Assembly: GCA_938041505.1 (NCBI GenBank)
Contig: CALITC010000006.1
Location: 1-64,000 of the forward strand
DNA: 64,000 nucleotides
Reading direction: 5' to 3'
From: an uncultured Patescibacteria group bacterium
GTDB lineage: Bacteria > Patescibacteriota > JACMRA01
Shown: positions 50,716-60,165 of the stretch, piece by piece
Layout: each line of letters starts with the position of its first letter
Numbering within the stretch: position 1 is the first letter of the stretch
Notes under the pieces: generated by a model
Database searches by the model: none
What the model was told of the DNA's origin: nothing
Seen by the model: the letters and a program-made list of their open reading frames with translations, nothing else
Made by a program: the position numbers and the translations under genes

Positions 50716-52389
50716 TTAGGTATTTACTTCCAGTGTACCATCATAAAACGACAGTTGCAAATTACCAGGACTCACCACATCTTTTTTACGAGTGATTACC
50801 TTACCGTTAGCTTCTACCATAGCATACCCATTCTTAAGGATATTCCTAGGGTGAATCGATTGAATGGTCGTAATATTAAGTAGAAATTCTTGCTTTTTTT
50901 GAGCCAAATTCTGCTGTATAAGCTGATAGATTGTGTGGGTCAGGTTAGAATTCTGAATAAGTAAGTTATCCACACCACGCTGGTATATTGGATATAGATA
51001 TTTGATCTCTTCTAGTGATCGTTTGGATAGCTCTATGTCTTGTATCACAAGCCTATAACACTGCTGTGCCAAATCCTGAGTCTGATGCTTCGCTGAGCCA
51101 ATCAAAGCATAAACACTTTGGTTAACCGACTGAATGGTCTGCCGAGCCTGCAACACCCTCTGCGCAAAATATTCCCGAATAACAGCCACCATTCGCTCAT
51201 TATACACCCGGTACTGCTGAACTTTTTCTAGCAGTCGAGCGTGAATTGCCGAAACCGTTCGATCCTTTTGTGCTGCAACATCACTACTACTATAAGACAC
51301 AAGCTCAGCGGCCTGACTCGGCGTAGAAGCCCGCATATCGGCTACCAATTCTGCCAGTGTCACATCTCGCTCATGACCAATTGCCACAATCACTGGACGC
51401 GAAATCCCGTGCACCGCGCGAACCACCGGCTCAGAATTAAACACGATCAGATCCTCTTTGCTTCCACCACCGCGAGTAATGACCACGGTATCAATAGCAT
51501 GATCGACAATTACCTCCTCAGCCTGCTTGAGACGAGCCAAAATCTCCGACTCCGCCCCAACCCCTTGCGTCTTGATCGGTAAGTGATACACCGTCATTCC
51601 GCCGCGCCGGCGCCCAAGCACCTTCGTAAAATCTGTAATCGCCGCACTTGAAGAACTTGCGAGCAGCAATATATTATTCGGTAACATTGCCGGCTTCCGC
51701 TTACGTGACTCATCAAGCAAACCTTCTTTGTCCAGCTTCTCCTGTAATAATTTGAGATTCCGGAGCAACTCCCCTTCACCAGTCAGTTGGATCGACTTCA
51801 CATCAAAAAGCAACCTCGAATACTTATCGAGCACAAACTTCCCAGAAATCCGGACCTGCAACCCTTCATTCAAAGGAAATCCGGACCGAAAAATCACATT
51901 CTGGAACGCCCGGCAATTGAGCGTCGCCTCGCTCTCCGCATCCTTCACCGTGAAGTAATACATCTGATAATAATTCTTAGCCTCCGAGATTTCCGCCTCA
52001 ATCACATACTCCTTCTCACCCAGCACATGCTTGATCTGCACTAGAGCTTCCTTAACGGTAAATACCTGCGAGCTAAAATCTGTAAAATCCCCGGACTTGC
52101 GCCGCTCAATCGCATCCATCGCCGACTCAATCGCCACAAACGCCTTCCTATCTCCTTCCTTAGATTTCCACTGCTCCAAAAATGCCAAATCTGACTCCGT
52201 CCCCAGCATCCGAAAAGCCTCCACAACCTTCCGCCGCACCGCGACCGACTTATGTGTAGAGAGCGCCCGAAGCTCCGACAAACTATCCGATTTCTTCTGA
52301 GTAATCACCCATGAGACAACATTCGAGACCTCCCCGGCTTTCATATCGGGAGTAAACAAAGATTGAGATTCTTCAAGTAAAGATTGCAT
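50716..52389 (-). CDS. xseA: exodeoxyribonuclease VII large subunit with N-terminal HEAT-like extension
   Basis: RRGGMTVYHLPIKTQGVGAESEI; VVITRGGGSKEDLIVFNSEPVVRA; GHERDVTLAELVADMRASTPSQAAEL. Confidence 0.92.
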   Translation of the reverse strand: MQSLLEESQSLFTPDMKAGEVSNVVSWVITQKKSDSLSELRALSTHKSVAVRRKVVEAFRMLGTESDLAFLEQWKSKEGDRKAFVAIESAMDAIERRKSGDFTDFSSQVFTVKEALVQIKHVLGEKEYVIEAEISEAKNYYQMYYFTVKDAESEATLNCRAFQNVIFRSGFPLNEGLQVRISGKFVLDKYSRLLFDVKSIQLTGEGELLRNLKLLQEKLDKEGLLDESRKRKPAMLPNNILLLASSSSAAITDFTKVLGRRRGGMTVYHLPIKTQGVGAESEILARLKQAEEVIVDHAIDTVVITRGGGSKEDLIVFNSEPVVRAVHGISRPVIVAIGHERDVTLAELVADMRASTPSQAAELVSYSSSDVAAQKDRTVSAIHARLLEKVQQYRVYNERMVAVIREYFAQRVLQARQTIQSVNQSVYALIGSAKHQTQDLAQQCYRLVIQDIELSKRSLEEIKYLYPIYQRGVDNLLIQNSNLTHTIYQLIQQNLAQKKQEFLLNITTIQSIHPRNILKNGYAMVEANGKVITRKKDVVSPGNLQLSFYDGTLEVNT

Positions 52390-52440
52390 AAGCTAAAGGC
52401 TGCCCAAAAAAATATATTTTGTCTATTTATTGAATAACAC

Positions 52441-53352
52441 TTATATAAAATCAATCCACTGCTTCTGTGAGTCGATATAGTGAGTATAAACCTTTGGAAT
52501 TATAGAATTTGGAAAAATTCCTGGCCAATGGCGATTTGTGATTGTTGTATAGTTATCAGATAAAGTTGCAGTGAAATACTTTGATACCGACTTCAATCTA
52601 CTATCATGAATCGGTAAGAATTTACATATCCTACTTAAAGATGAGCCCAACGGGCTAAAAGGCAGTGCATCCAAATGCTGAATACCATAACCGGTCAAAG
52701 GTTGGGGAATGAGTGAGTGATTTTTACTTGATTTATCATAATTAAAAGTGAAGGGCAGCTTAAAACTAAACCAGGAAGGAAGATCATTGACGCCCAAAAT
52801 ATCGATATATTCAAAAGGGTGCTCTATTAGACTTTCAACATTTTTTAATGCGTTATTGATATTCAAAATGGGTTTAGATTTAGCTTTTTTCCATGAATGA
52901 GTATGGCACAATACGCCAAAGATGATTGGGTGAAAAATATACTCTAAAAGATCCACAGGAACTGGTTTATACATACTTCTAATTTCCTTGGCAGTTACTG
53001 CTGACTTCGTTAAATGTTCTGATTTTAAAGAATTCTTGCATTCAAACACTGCAAAAACACCTTCTAGAAAATATAATTTTTTATTTATTAGATAATTCGG
53101 ATAATAAGGTTTCAGAACTAAAATATCCAATTGAGGACTTGTATCACCTTTGTCATTGATAAGTCGACCTTTTGTTACTATTTTATAATCCGATGGTAAC
53201 CAATTCCTTAGTATTTCTGCCCAGTTTTCCTCCCCTTGGTCACCTGCTGTTGCTGGATCTTCAATAGTTCTTTGTTTAATCCTAGCATATTCACTTACCA
53301 GGAAATTAGTTTGCTGGCTCATAAATACATGCATATCGTTGTTATTGTTCAT
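52441..53352 (-). CDS. DUF6602-like putative nuclease-fold protein
   Basis: QLDILVLKPYYPNYLINKKLYFLEGVFAVFECKNSL; likely start MNNNNDMHVF at 53352. Confidence 0.6.
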   Translation of the reverse strand: MNNNNDMHVFMSQQTNFLVSEYARIKQRTIEDPATAGDQGEENWAEILRNWLPSDYKIVTKGRLINDKGDTSPQLDILVLKPYYPNYLINKKLYFLEGVFAVFECKNSLKSEHLTKSAVTAKEIRSMYKPVPVDLLEYIFHPIIFGVLCHTHSWKKAKSKPILNINNALKNVESLIEHPFEYIDILGVNDLPSWFSFKLPFTFNYDKSSKNHSLIPQPLTGYGIQHLDALPFSPLGSSLSRICKFLPIHDSRLKSVSKYFTATLSDNYTTITNRHWPGIFPNSIIPKVYTHYIDSQKQWIDFI

Positions 53353-53446
53353 TCCATAATTTAGTATGGTAATACTACTTGTACAAATCAACCAAGTCAA
53401 TAAAACATTACACTTATTGCGCAATAGCTTAATGAGACTAAATATT

Positions 53447-53944
53447 ATGACCGCAGCTAAAAATATCCACACCAATAGAACAATTCTGAGACCTGTAAAC
53501 ACATCTGATACTAACTTCATTCTCCAAGCCAATACTGGAAATGTCCGAAAATACTTCATACCGTTTGACAATGCGACCTCTGTAAAAGACTGGATAGCAG
53601 AGAATATTTGCAAAATGAAAAAGAGGGAGAAATTAGAGATGATAATTGAGAACGAGCGAACCAAAGAAAAAATAGGTATGGTCGCCTTGGATAGTCTTCA
53701 AGATAAAGGAAAAATAATACCTCGCATTTGGATTGCTCAACCACACCAAGGCAAAGGTTATGCCAAAGAATGCCTGGCAGAATTCATAGCTTACTTGCAA
53801 TCCCTGCCCGGATTCGAGAACAAAAGAATAGAATACGAAGTGGACATAGATAATCTAGCCAGTATTCAGCTCGCAAAATCTCTAGGATTAACCAAGATAT
53901 GCACCAAAGAAGATAATGCTGGGCAATACTATGTATATAGTTGA
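53447..53944 (+). CDS. GNAT family N-acetyltransferase
   Basis: PRIWIAQPHQGKGYAKECLAEFIAYLQ...YEVDIDNLASIQLAKSLGL. Confidence 0.8.
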   Translation: MTAAKNIHTNRTILRPVNTSDTNFILQANTGNVRKYFIPFDNATSVKDWIAENICKMKKREKLEMIIENERTKEKIGMVALDSLQDKGKIIPRIWIAQPHQGKGYAKECLAEFIAYLQSLPGFENKRIEYEVDIDNLASIQLAKSLGLTKICTKEDNAGQYYVYS

Positions 53945-54026
53945 AACACATTCAGAAAAATTCACACTGAATGTTGTTACCTAATAATTTTTGCTTGTTG
54001 TAAATTGTGCTAGAATAATATATAAC

Positions 54027-54749
54027 TCACCAGACAAGCTCTTGCAGGAAGGAAAAGATAAGTGTAATGAAGAATTTCTCATTATACTCGTACACTAGAT
54101 TTTTCTGTAAATTCCAAAATATTATTTTATCTTCAAAAACATGAAGAAAATTATCGGTATTTATTTCTAAAAACCGAGTCTTTCTGAAATTTGCGCCATC
54201 AGTTATCTGGAGCTTATTTACGTATTCCAGATTATTAGCAAATAAGTGTAAAAATAAGTGATTCTTTATACGATTTTGAACCCAGAACGCTTCAATCTCA
54301 ACCCCAATCAAAGACTCAAAATTTAAGGTATTTCCTATCGCAAAATATTCCTGGGGCTTTTTGATCGAAGCTAAGGTTTTAGAATGTTCAACAACAGCCT
54401 CATACCCCTTGGAAATGCTGTATATTTGCATATTTTTATCATCTGCAATCACCTGTTTTTCTAAGTTCTTAAAAGCATTGTTTACATCAAAAACCGCAAT
54501 CTGGGCATTTTGTAGTAACATGTCTTTTGGCTTTGGATACCATTTTGAATCTTCGCTATAAGCCAACTTCTGACTCACCAAAATATTTAGGTGATGATAC
54601 ACAGACTTTTTGCTAAGTTTGGACTCAGAAATCAAAGAAGTAACGCTACAACCTGGGTTAGTAATTATAAGATCCAAGAATAACGCGGTTTTAGGTTTTA
54701 ATTGAAAAAGTGATTGAAGATCTTTTTGCTTCATATACATTGTATACAC
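54027..54749 (-). CDS. TrmB-like HTH transcriptional regulator
   Basis: N-terminal winged-HTH-like SVTSLISESKLSKKSVYHHLNILVSQKLAY; C-terminal region resembles TrmB-type regulators. Confidence 0.6.
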   Translation of the reverse strand: MYTMYMKQKDLQSLFQLKPKTALFLDLIITNPGCSVTSLISESKLSKKSVYHHLNILVSQKLAYSEDSKWYPKPKDMLLQNAQIAVFDVNNAFKNLEKQVIADDKNMQIYSISKGYEAVVEHSKTLASIKKPQEYFAIGNTLNFESLIGVEIEAFWVQNRIKNHLFLHLFANNLEYVNKLQITDGANFRKTRFLEINTDNFLHVFEDKIIFWNLQKNLVYEYNEKFFITLIFSFLQELVW

Positions 54750-54843
54750 TTAATATACTTTATAAACAAGTATAATCATATTTAGTTTACATAGAATAAA
54801 CATATTTATGGACCAATACTCAAGTTTATCATAGTAATAGCAC

Positions 54844-55206
54844 ATGTCTAAATTACATCATATAGTATTAAAAATTCAGAAGGAAGACTTACAATTTCAC
54901 AACGAATTATTCAAATCATTAGGACTCAAAGAAATATACAGGCTCAACTATTATGCTCATTACGAAAATGACAATATGAGTGTTGGCTTATGGTTTGATA
55001 AATTTGAGGAAAGAAACGATAAAGCTTGCGGGTTAGGTCACATAGCTTTTGAAGTAGACAAAGAAACAATACATTCAATTAAAAGAGTGTGTTCTAATTT
55101 TAAAACCAACTTGATCAACCTTGGATTGAAAAAACACCACGGAATCCCTAAAAATACTTTTGAGGTTTGCTACACCAAAAATGTAAGGATTGAAATACTG
55201 TACTAG
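54844..55206 (+). CDS. VOC (glyoxalase/bleomycin resistance) superfamily protein
   Basis: LHHIVLKIQKEDLQFHNELFKSLGLKEIYR...GLGHIAFEVD. Confidence 0.7.
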   Translation: MSKLHHIVLKIQKEDLQFHNELFKSLGLKEIYRLNYYAHYENDNMSVGLWFDKFEERNDKACGLGHIAFEVDKETIHSIKRVCSNFKTNLINLGLKKHHGIPKNTFEVCYTKNVRIEILY

Positions 55207-55317
55207 ACTATCATCTTACAAATCAGTTGATACGATCTTCAAACAAACCAAATAAACTGTAATCTCTTACGAGCTACGCACTTACAATTTTCTATACAGA
55301 CCGTAAGCTTATAAGAC

Positions 55318-56763
55318 CTACGGGTTTCCGATATTCCGAACACCATTCGGGTCGATAATCTTATAGTTCCCGTTATTCGCTGCGACAGCATTGCGGTCTA
55401 TAGCAATCAGAGTGCCAGTCATACCCCCAATATCGTTCAAATCCATTCTATTTTGATCGTCTGTGAGAGCTACAGTACCTGATATTTTGAGCTTGGCAGG
55501 ATTATCACAAAATTCTGGTGTAAGGTTTTGTCCGTGAACGTGGTCCACACTAATATTGGCATTGTGTATCTGCAACTCTGTAATGTTAGTATCGATACTT
55601 ATACACGTTAAGGCGTGCATCGCGTGCTCCACAAATTTAAAATTGCGCAGTACGTAAGGCCTGCTTAAACCCGAGCTATCAACAAACCGTAGCCCAGCCT
55701 GAACCCCTGGAGGGGTAACGATAGATTCGATATGTCCGTCGATTGTCAAAGACCGGCATGGTACAGAGTTTTGATCGATTACGAAACCATAGGCATCTTG
55801 CGAGACAACAAAAGTCTGGAAAAACTTGGCAATATTAGACCTATTTAAGTATATCGCACTACCTGTGGTATATTTTTTGAATTTGGTTCCTACACAAAAC
55901 AGCTCGTTAAAACTTGAATCACCTGAGAGGATCGGATCAACGTATTCACTGGTAATTCCAAATACATTGCTACCATCAAAAATAGCAGCATAGGCAGCCG
56001 GGTCATTATAGTTATTCCAAATATCGGAGCTGATAATTGTTAGGTTCTCAGAACCAATATTATACATTCCAGCCTTTGTGTAAGAGCCTGCAATCACAAT
56101 ATTCTCTATAGTATGCAAATCTGCATTAGGTCCAGGCCCGGGTACCCCTTGAGCAGTCAAGCCTTCCCTCCCCATCAAAATGGCCGAAGAAGGAGTTACT
56201 GTCTCATCGCCGATCAAATACCCTCCAATCCAGTGACAAGACCTCGTATCGATCAAATCAAACATGGTTTTGTCTGCCACTTTGCCAACCACGGTAGCAC
56301 CGAGCATATTCACCACCCACTTCACATTCCGCCGATTAATACCGGTCATGTTAATAGACTTATTTATGCTGTAGACTCTATCTTTGAAGTTCAAAGTAAA
56401 CGAATATGATCCAGTCCTAGGAATAGACGTGTTCCCAACATTAAGATAAGTTGTTTTCAAAAAATCTACAGCAGCCTGAATTCCATTGGCATCTGCATCC
56501 TCTGGAGTATCATTTGGGTCAATAAAATCATCTACATAGATAACACTGCTACCGATTTCAACATAGTTACTACCATCAAAGCGATAAAATGTTTTGGTAT
56601 CAATGTCTACGTAACAGTGACCCTCATCATCCGCAACTGGTGTCGTCAGCGGTGTTGTATTAACGCCTCCTGTTGAGGGGTTAGAAAGTTGGGCGATGTG
56701 GGTATTTAGTGGCTGCGCCCAATTTTGGTCTCCTTGTGTAGGTATACTTTTATTCATATCCAA
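55318..56763 (-). CDS. tailspike/right-handed beta-helix-like protein
   Basis: IYVDDFIDPNDTPEDADANGIQAAVDFLKTTY start typical of pectate-lyase-fold tailspikes, then irregular strand repeats. Confidence 0.5.
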   Translation of the reverse strand: MDMNKSIPTQGDQNWAQPLNTHIAQLSNPSTGGVNTTPLTTPVADDEGHCYVDIDTKTFYRFDGSNYVEIGSSVIYVDDFIDPNDTPEDADANGIQAAVDFLKTTYLNVGNTSIPRTGSYSFTLNFKDRVYSINKSINMTGINRRNVKWVVNMLGATVVGKVADKTMFDLIDTRSCHWIGGYLIGDETVTPSSAILMGREGLTAQGVPGPGPNADLHTIENIVIAGSYTKAGMYNIGSENLTIISSDIWNNYNDPAAYAAIFDGSNVFGITSEYVDPILSGDSSFNELFCVGTKFKKYTTGSAIYLNRSNIAKFFQTFVVSQDAYGFVIDQNSVPCRSLTIDGHIESIVTPPGVQAGLRFVDSSGLSRPYVLRNFKFVEHAMHALTCISIDTNITELQIHNANISVDHVHGQNLTPEFCDNPAKLKISGTVALTDDQNRMDLNDIGGMTGTLIAIDRNAVAANNGNYKIIDPNGVRNIGNP

Positions 56764-56876
56764 TATTATTTTAATCTTATAACTTACCTGTGATATCCCT
56801 AAGTTAATATTCTTCTAACTTACCTAGAAAAGAATAAACATGTCCAATACTAAATAAAACCCTTAAGAATCTTACC

Positions 56877-57578
56877 TTATTTTCGCTTATACAACCCCGG
56901 CTGTTTGTTGATGTCTTTGAGAGCTTTATAGAAAAATTGCTGGAACGGATAAAGTTGTTCAAAATAGCCAATGATCTTATCTGGTAGCTTACGGGACACC
57001 ACATCTTTGTCACTCAAGTCCACCCCAAGCGTGAAGGATTTATGCTTGATATATTCCAAAGCTGGGTCATCTTTGGCAAAGCCTTTGGGAGCTGTTTTGA
57101 GAACACCCATGTATTCGCCCATCGTAAAATTCTTGGTAATACTAGCTGAGTTCATAAGTGTATCAAATTCTTGGTGATGATCACTAATATACTTACGCAC
57201 AGCATATAAAAGCTGCGAATCGCCGGTGAACCAGCCACCACCAACAAACGATCGGTTGCCTGGTTGTAGATGAATGTAATATGCAGGATTAATCGACTTC
57301 TTGCCACCGTGAGTTATCGTGGCCCCAAAATTCTCTTTATAAGGGGTTTTATTTTTTGAGAAACGAATGTCTCGGTAAATACGAAACATCTTGATAAAAT
57401 CAGGTTCTGCATACACCCCTTTATCAAACAAACTGACCCGACTTGCCAGTTCAAAAACAAATTCTTTAAAATAACTACTAAGCTCTTTATATTCTGACTT
57501 ATGCTCATCAAACCAGGCTCGGTTATTATTCTTAGATAGGCTACTTAAGTAATATAAAATATCTTGATTGGTCTTCAT
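56877..57578 (-). CDS. DUF2461 family protein
   Basis: LSKNNNRAWFDEHKSEYKEL...FRIYRDIRFSKNKTPYKENFGATITHGGKK. Confidence 0.88.
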   Translation of the reverse strand: MKTNQDILYYLSSLSKNNNRAWFDEHKSEYKELSSYFKEFVFELASRVSLFDKGVYAEPDFIKMFRIYRDIRFSKNKTPYKENFGATITHGGKKSINPAYYIHLQPGNRSFVGGGWFTGDSQLLYAVRKYISDHHQEFDTLMNSASITKNFTMGEYMGVLKTAPKGFAKDDPALEYIKHKSFTLGVDLSDKDVVSRKLPDKIIGYFEQLYPFQQFFYKALKDINKQPGLYKRK

Positions 57579-57673
57579 GATATAATTATACTCTAATTGT
57601 ACTTCTTAGTAAAACAAAAAACCCAGTATAATACTACCAGGTTATGTTTTAGTATAAACCGTTTCCTAATCGT

Positions 57674-57970
57674 TTAATTATGCAATATGAAAAACTGATC
57701 AGCCTCAAGCCTTCTAGCACTGAATAATCCGTACGCCGGATTAAGTTTGCACAGGGCGGGCATGATATAAGTCCTGCCGAAAACAATCAATTTTTTACCA
57801 GCAACCGGACACTCAGAAGGTATGAGCCATCTTATTACTGCACAGGAAAAATCATTTATCGGCAACACGAAGAGATAGAGGATAGTTAATGTAAAGAAAA
57901 GTGAGCATACAGCGCTCAGCAATCTATAATCCATATTCGAAACATCCATTATTTTCCTTCTGTTTTTCAA
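57674..57970 (-). CDS. hypothetical membrane protein
   Basis: 98-aa ORF with hydrophobic segment. Confidence 0.4.
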   Translation of the reverse strand: MKNRRKIMDVSNMDYRLLSAVCSLFFTLTILYLFVLPINDFSCAVIRWLIPSECPVAGKKLIVFGRTYIMPALCKLNPAYGLFSARRLEADQFFILHN

Positions 57971-58043
57971 GGTTTTCCATCACTCAAAATAAAAAAAATA
58001 ACCCCTATTGTCAATGACTATTTATTTTTGGCAGGGGGTATTT

Positions 58044-58574
58044 TTATTTCTTATGATCTACGAGCCATTTACGGAACATTTCGATTACCTGTCCTTGTCC
58101 GATCGCTAAGTAATCATGAGGCTTATTCACAGGCACACACCAACACTCTAGATGCTGCTTGGAGTAGTCCTCATCTATATGTGTCCACTTCTTAAACACA
58201 TCCACCGGGAAGACAGGACGCACAATGTAATAGATCTGGAGATTAGAATAGTTATCCATTGGATTCTCGAAGTATACAAAACCTAGAGGACAAATAATAC
58301 GGGTCTCAATGCCCGTCTCTTCTTTTACCTCTCTGATAATCGCTTCGGCTACGTTTTCGTTACGTTCGACCCTACCTCCAGGAAGCTGCGTACCACGCCC
58401 TGGCCTCGAGAGGGATTTGAAGGCCACGTAGAAGTCTTTGCCTTTGTGCTTACACCATACTACTGCTCCTGCTCGGAACACATGTCTGAGAGAGAATTGC
58501 TTATTGATGGCAAACGCCTGATTAGTTATGTCAGAATGGAGATTTTTTACTTCCAAGTTTCTGGATGATTTCAT
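58044..58574 (-). CDS. NUDIX hydrolase
   Basis: Nudix box GGRVERNENVAEAIIREVKEETGIE. Confidence 0.93.
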   Translation of the reverse strand: MKSSRNLEVKNLHSDITNQAFAINKQFSLRHVFRAGAVVWCKHKGKDFYVAFKSLSRPGRGTQLPGGRVERNENVAEAIIREVKEETGIETRIICPLGFVYFENPMDNYSNLQIYYIVRPVFPVDVFKKWTHIDEDYSKQHLECWCVPVNKPHDYLAIGQGQVIEMFRKWLVDHKK

Positions 58575-58655
58575 ACATTTTGTTTTAAATATCTGCTTAT
58601 TAATACAGATAGGATAGTTTAATCTAATCTAAATACAATTAACATTAATGTCAAG

Positions 58656-59079
58656 AGCCCGTCGGCGATTGAGACGCCCATGCTAGATTCACAAAGTGAA
58701 TCGAACCGAAGGGGCTGGTAAAAGTCGGACTTGTTCCGACCCCCCTTTCCTCCCAACAGACGTCGATCCGTTCCGTCTTGCTTATCACAAAAGCTACACC
58801 CCTCTACGTCTGAGCTTCGCCTCCTCCTTTCAATCATTGATCGCAAGGCACCTCATTATTATAACCACAAACCCAAAAATCGAATAATCCTGATTTATAA
58901 CTATTAACACAATACCTATACACTATAGTTACATCCAAGCAACTACTACCTTTTCAGGGGCCCCCGCAAAAGGTGGGTGCGTACCCGGATTCCTTTTGCG
59001 GGGAAGACGAAGTGCCGACGTAAGGGAATGGAGCTTATGCGAAAAGCATAACGGAATGGACTGAAGTTGCGCAGGAGGA
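58656..59079. other. GC-rich gene-free segment with strong hairpins between divergent promoters
   Basis: CCCCGCAAAAGG...CCTTTTGCGGGG enclosing GGGT-GCGT-ACCC; GTCGGAC...GTTCCGAC; TTATGC-GAAAA-GCATAA. Confidence 0.5.
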
Positions 59080-59081
59080 CT

Positions 59082-59110
59082 TGACATTAACGGTAAAATA
59101 ATTCTAAATA
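59082..59110 (+). promoter_or_regulatory. probable rplS promoter
   Basis: TTGACA - 17 nt - CTAAAT, upstream of the rplS ATG at 59132. Confidence 0.5.
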
Positions 59111-59131
59111 CTGAGTGAAAATCAGGAAATT

Positions 59132-59512
59132 ATGACACATCAATTATTACGCAAAAGTAAAGTTGTGACCGCACAACTTCGCAGCGACATTCCAGATTTC
59201 AAAGTCGGAACAGTCGTTAGTGTACACTACAAGATCAAGGAGGGTAACAAAGAACGTATACAAGTGTTTGCTGGTATGGTAACTGTTCGTCACGGTGGTA
59301 ACTCTCTAGACGCAACATTTACAGTGCTTAAGAATGCAACTGCCGGAGTCAAAGTAACTCGTACTTTTCCAGTTCACTCACCACTCATCGAAAAAATCGA
59401 GCTCAACTCACCACTTCAGAGGACCAAGCAGGCAACTTTGCACTATCTTAGCGATATCAAAGACCCTATCAAATCCGCACGAACAAAACCAATTAAAGCA
59501 AAGACTAAATAA
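59132..59512 (+). CDS. rplS: 50S ribosomal protein L19
   Basis: IPDFKVGTVVSVHYKIKEGNKERIQVFAGMVTVRHGG...RTFPVHSPLIEKIEL. Confidence 0.93.
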   Translation: MTHQLLRKSKVVTAQLRSDIPDFKVGTVVSVHYKIKEGNKERIQVFAGMVTVRHGGNSLDATFTVLKNATAGVKVTRTFPVHSPLIEKIELNSPLQRTKQATLHYLSDIKDPIKSARTKPIKAKTK

Positions 59513-59524
59513 TATACAACTTAT

Positions 59525-59869
59525 ATGTTTCCAGTATCGGTAAAGAATCTCAACCTTGTTAATATAGTAATCTCGATAGCTCTTGTTGGCCTATCTTTTA
59601 CATTAAGAGATGGTAATTCTCTTACAGGACTTGACATATTAGGCATAATCGTATTTATTTTCTCTATAGCAAACATGGTAATTGTCAAGCAGATTAGTGA
59701 TAACATTAGTAAGTATATTTTACTAATTACGTTCCTATCTGCTATCTTAGCAAGTTTTATGCCATTTATTGGTGGCTTCTCTGACAATACCAATTTATTT
59801 ATTGCTGCCAACAGTATTTCAGCACTTTGGCTAATAATATTATTTTTCACTAATTATAAAAACAATTAA
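59525..59869 (+). CDS. hypothetical membrane protein
   Basis: 114-aa hydrophobic ORF. Confidence 0.5.
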   Translation: MFPVSVKNLNLVNIVISIALVGLSFTLRDGNSLTGLDILGIIVFIFSIANMVIVKQISDNISKYILLITFLSAILASFMPFIGGFSDNTNLFIAANSISALWLIILFFTNYKNN

Positions 59870-59879
59870 CCTCCCCATT

Positions 59880-60098
59880 ATGATTCTAGTTAAACGACGC
59901 CCAGGAGATTCCAATCTAAAGGTTTATACAGTATTCAACCAACGTACTCGCAAAGCAAATACCAAAACCCGGTACACCAAGATCCAAACTCAGACAAAGC
60001 CATTATCACATCACAAGAAAAAGCAGAAGGCTATCAAGAAAGCAGCCTACTTGCAACAAAAAGAAATTACAGATAGACTTGATCGTAACAAGTTCTAG
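59880..60098 (+). CDS. small basic protein, possibly divergent ribosomal protein bS21
   Basis: MILVKRRPGDSNLKVYTVFNQRTRKAN...KKKQKAIKKAAYLQQKEITDRL resembles S21 layout. Confidence 0.45.
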   Translation: MILVKRRPGDSNLKVYTVFNQRTRKANTKTRYTKIQTQTKPLSHHKKKQKAIKKAAYLQQKEITDRLDRNKF

Positions 60099-60165
60099 TG
60101 GTTAGATTTGAGTAGAATAGAATACAGTAGACTTACTTTTTTAAAAGTTAAAAAAATATATTTTT

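Noticed and set aside
58619-58887. Listed ORFs at 58619..58846 (-) and 58696..58887 (+)
   Set aside because: Fall in the hairpin-rich segment, low-complexity and no recognisable motifs
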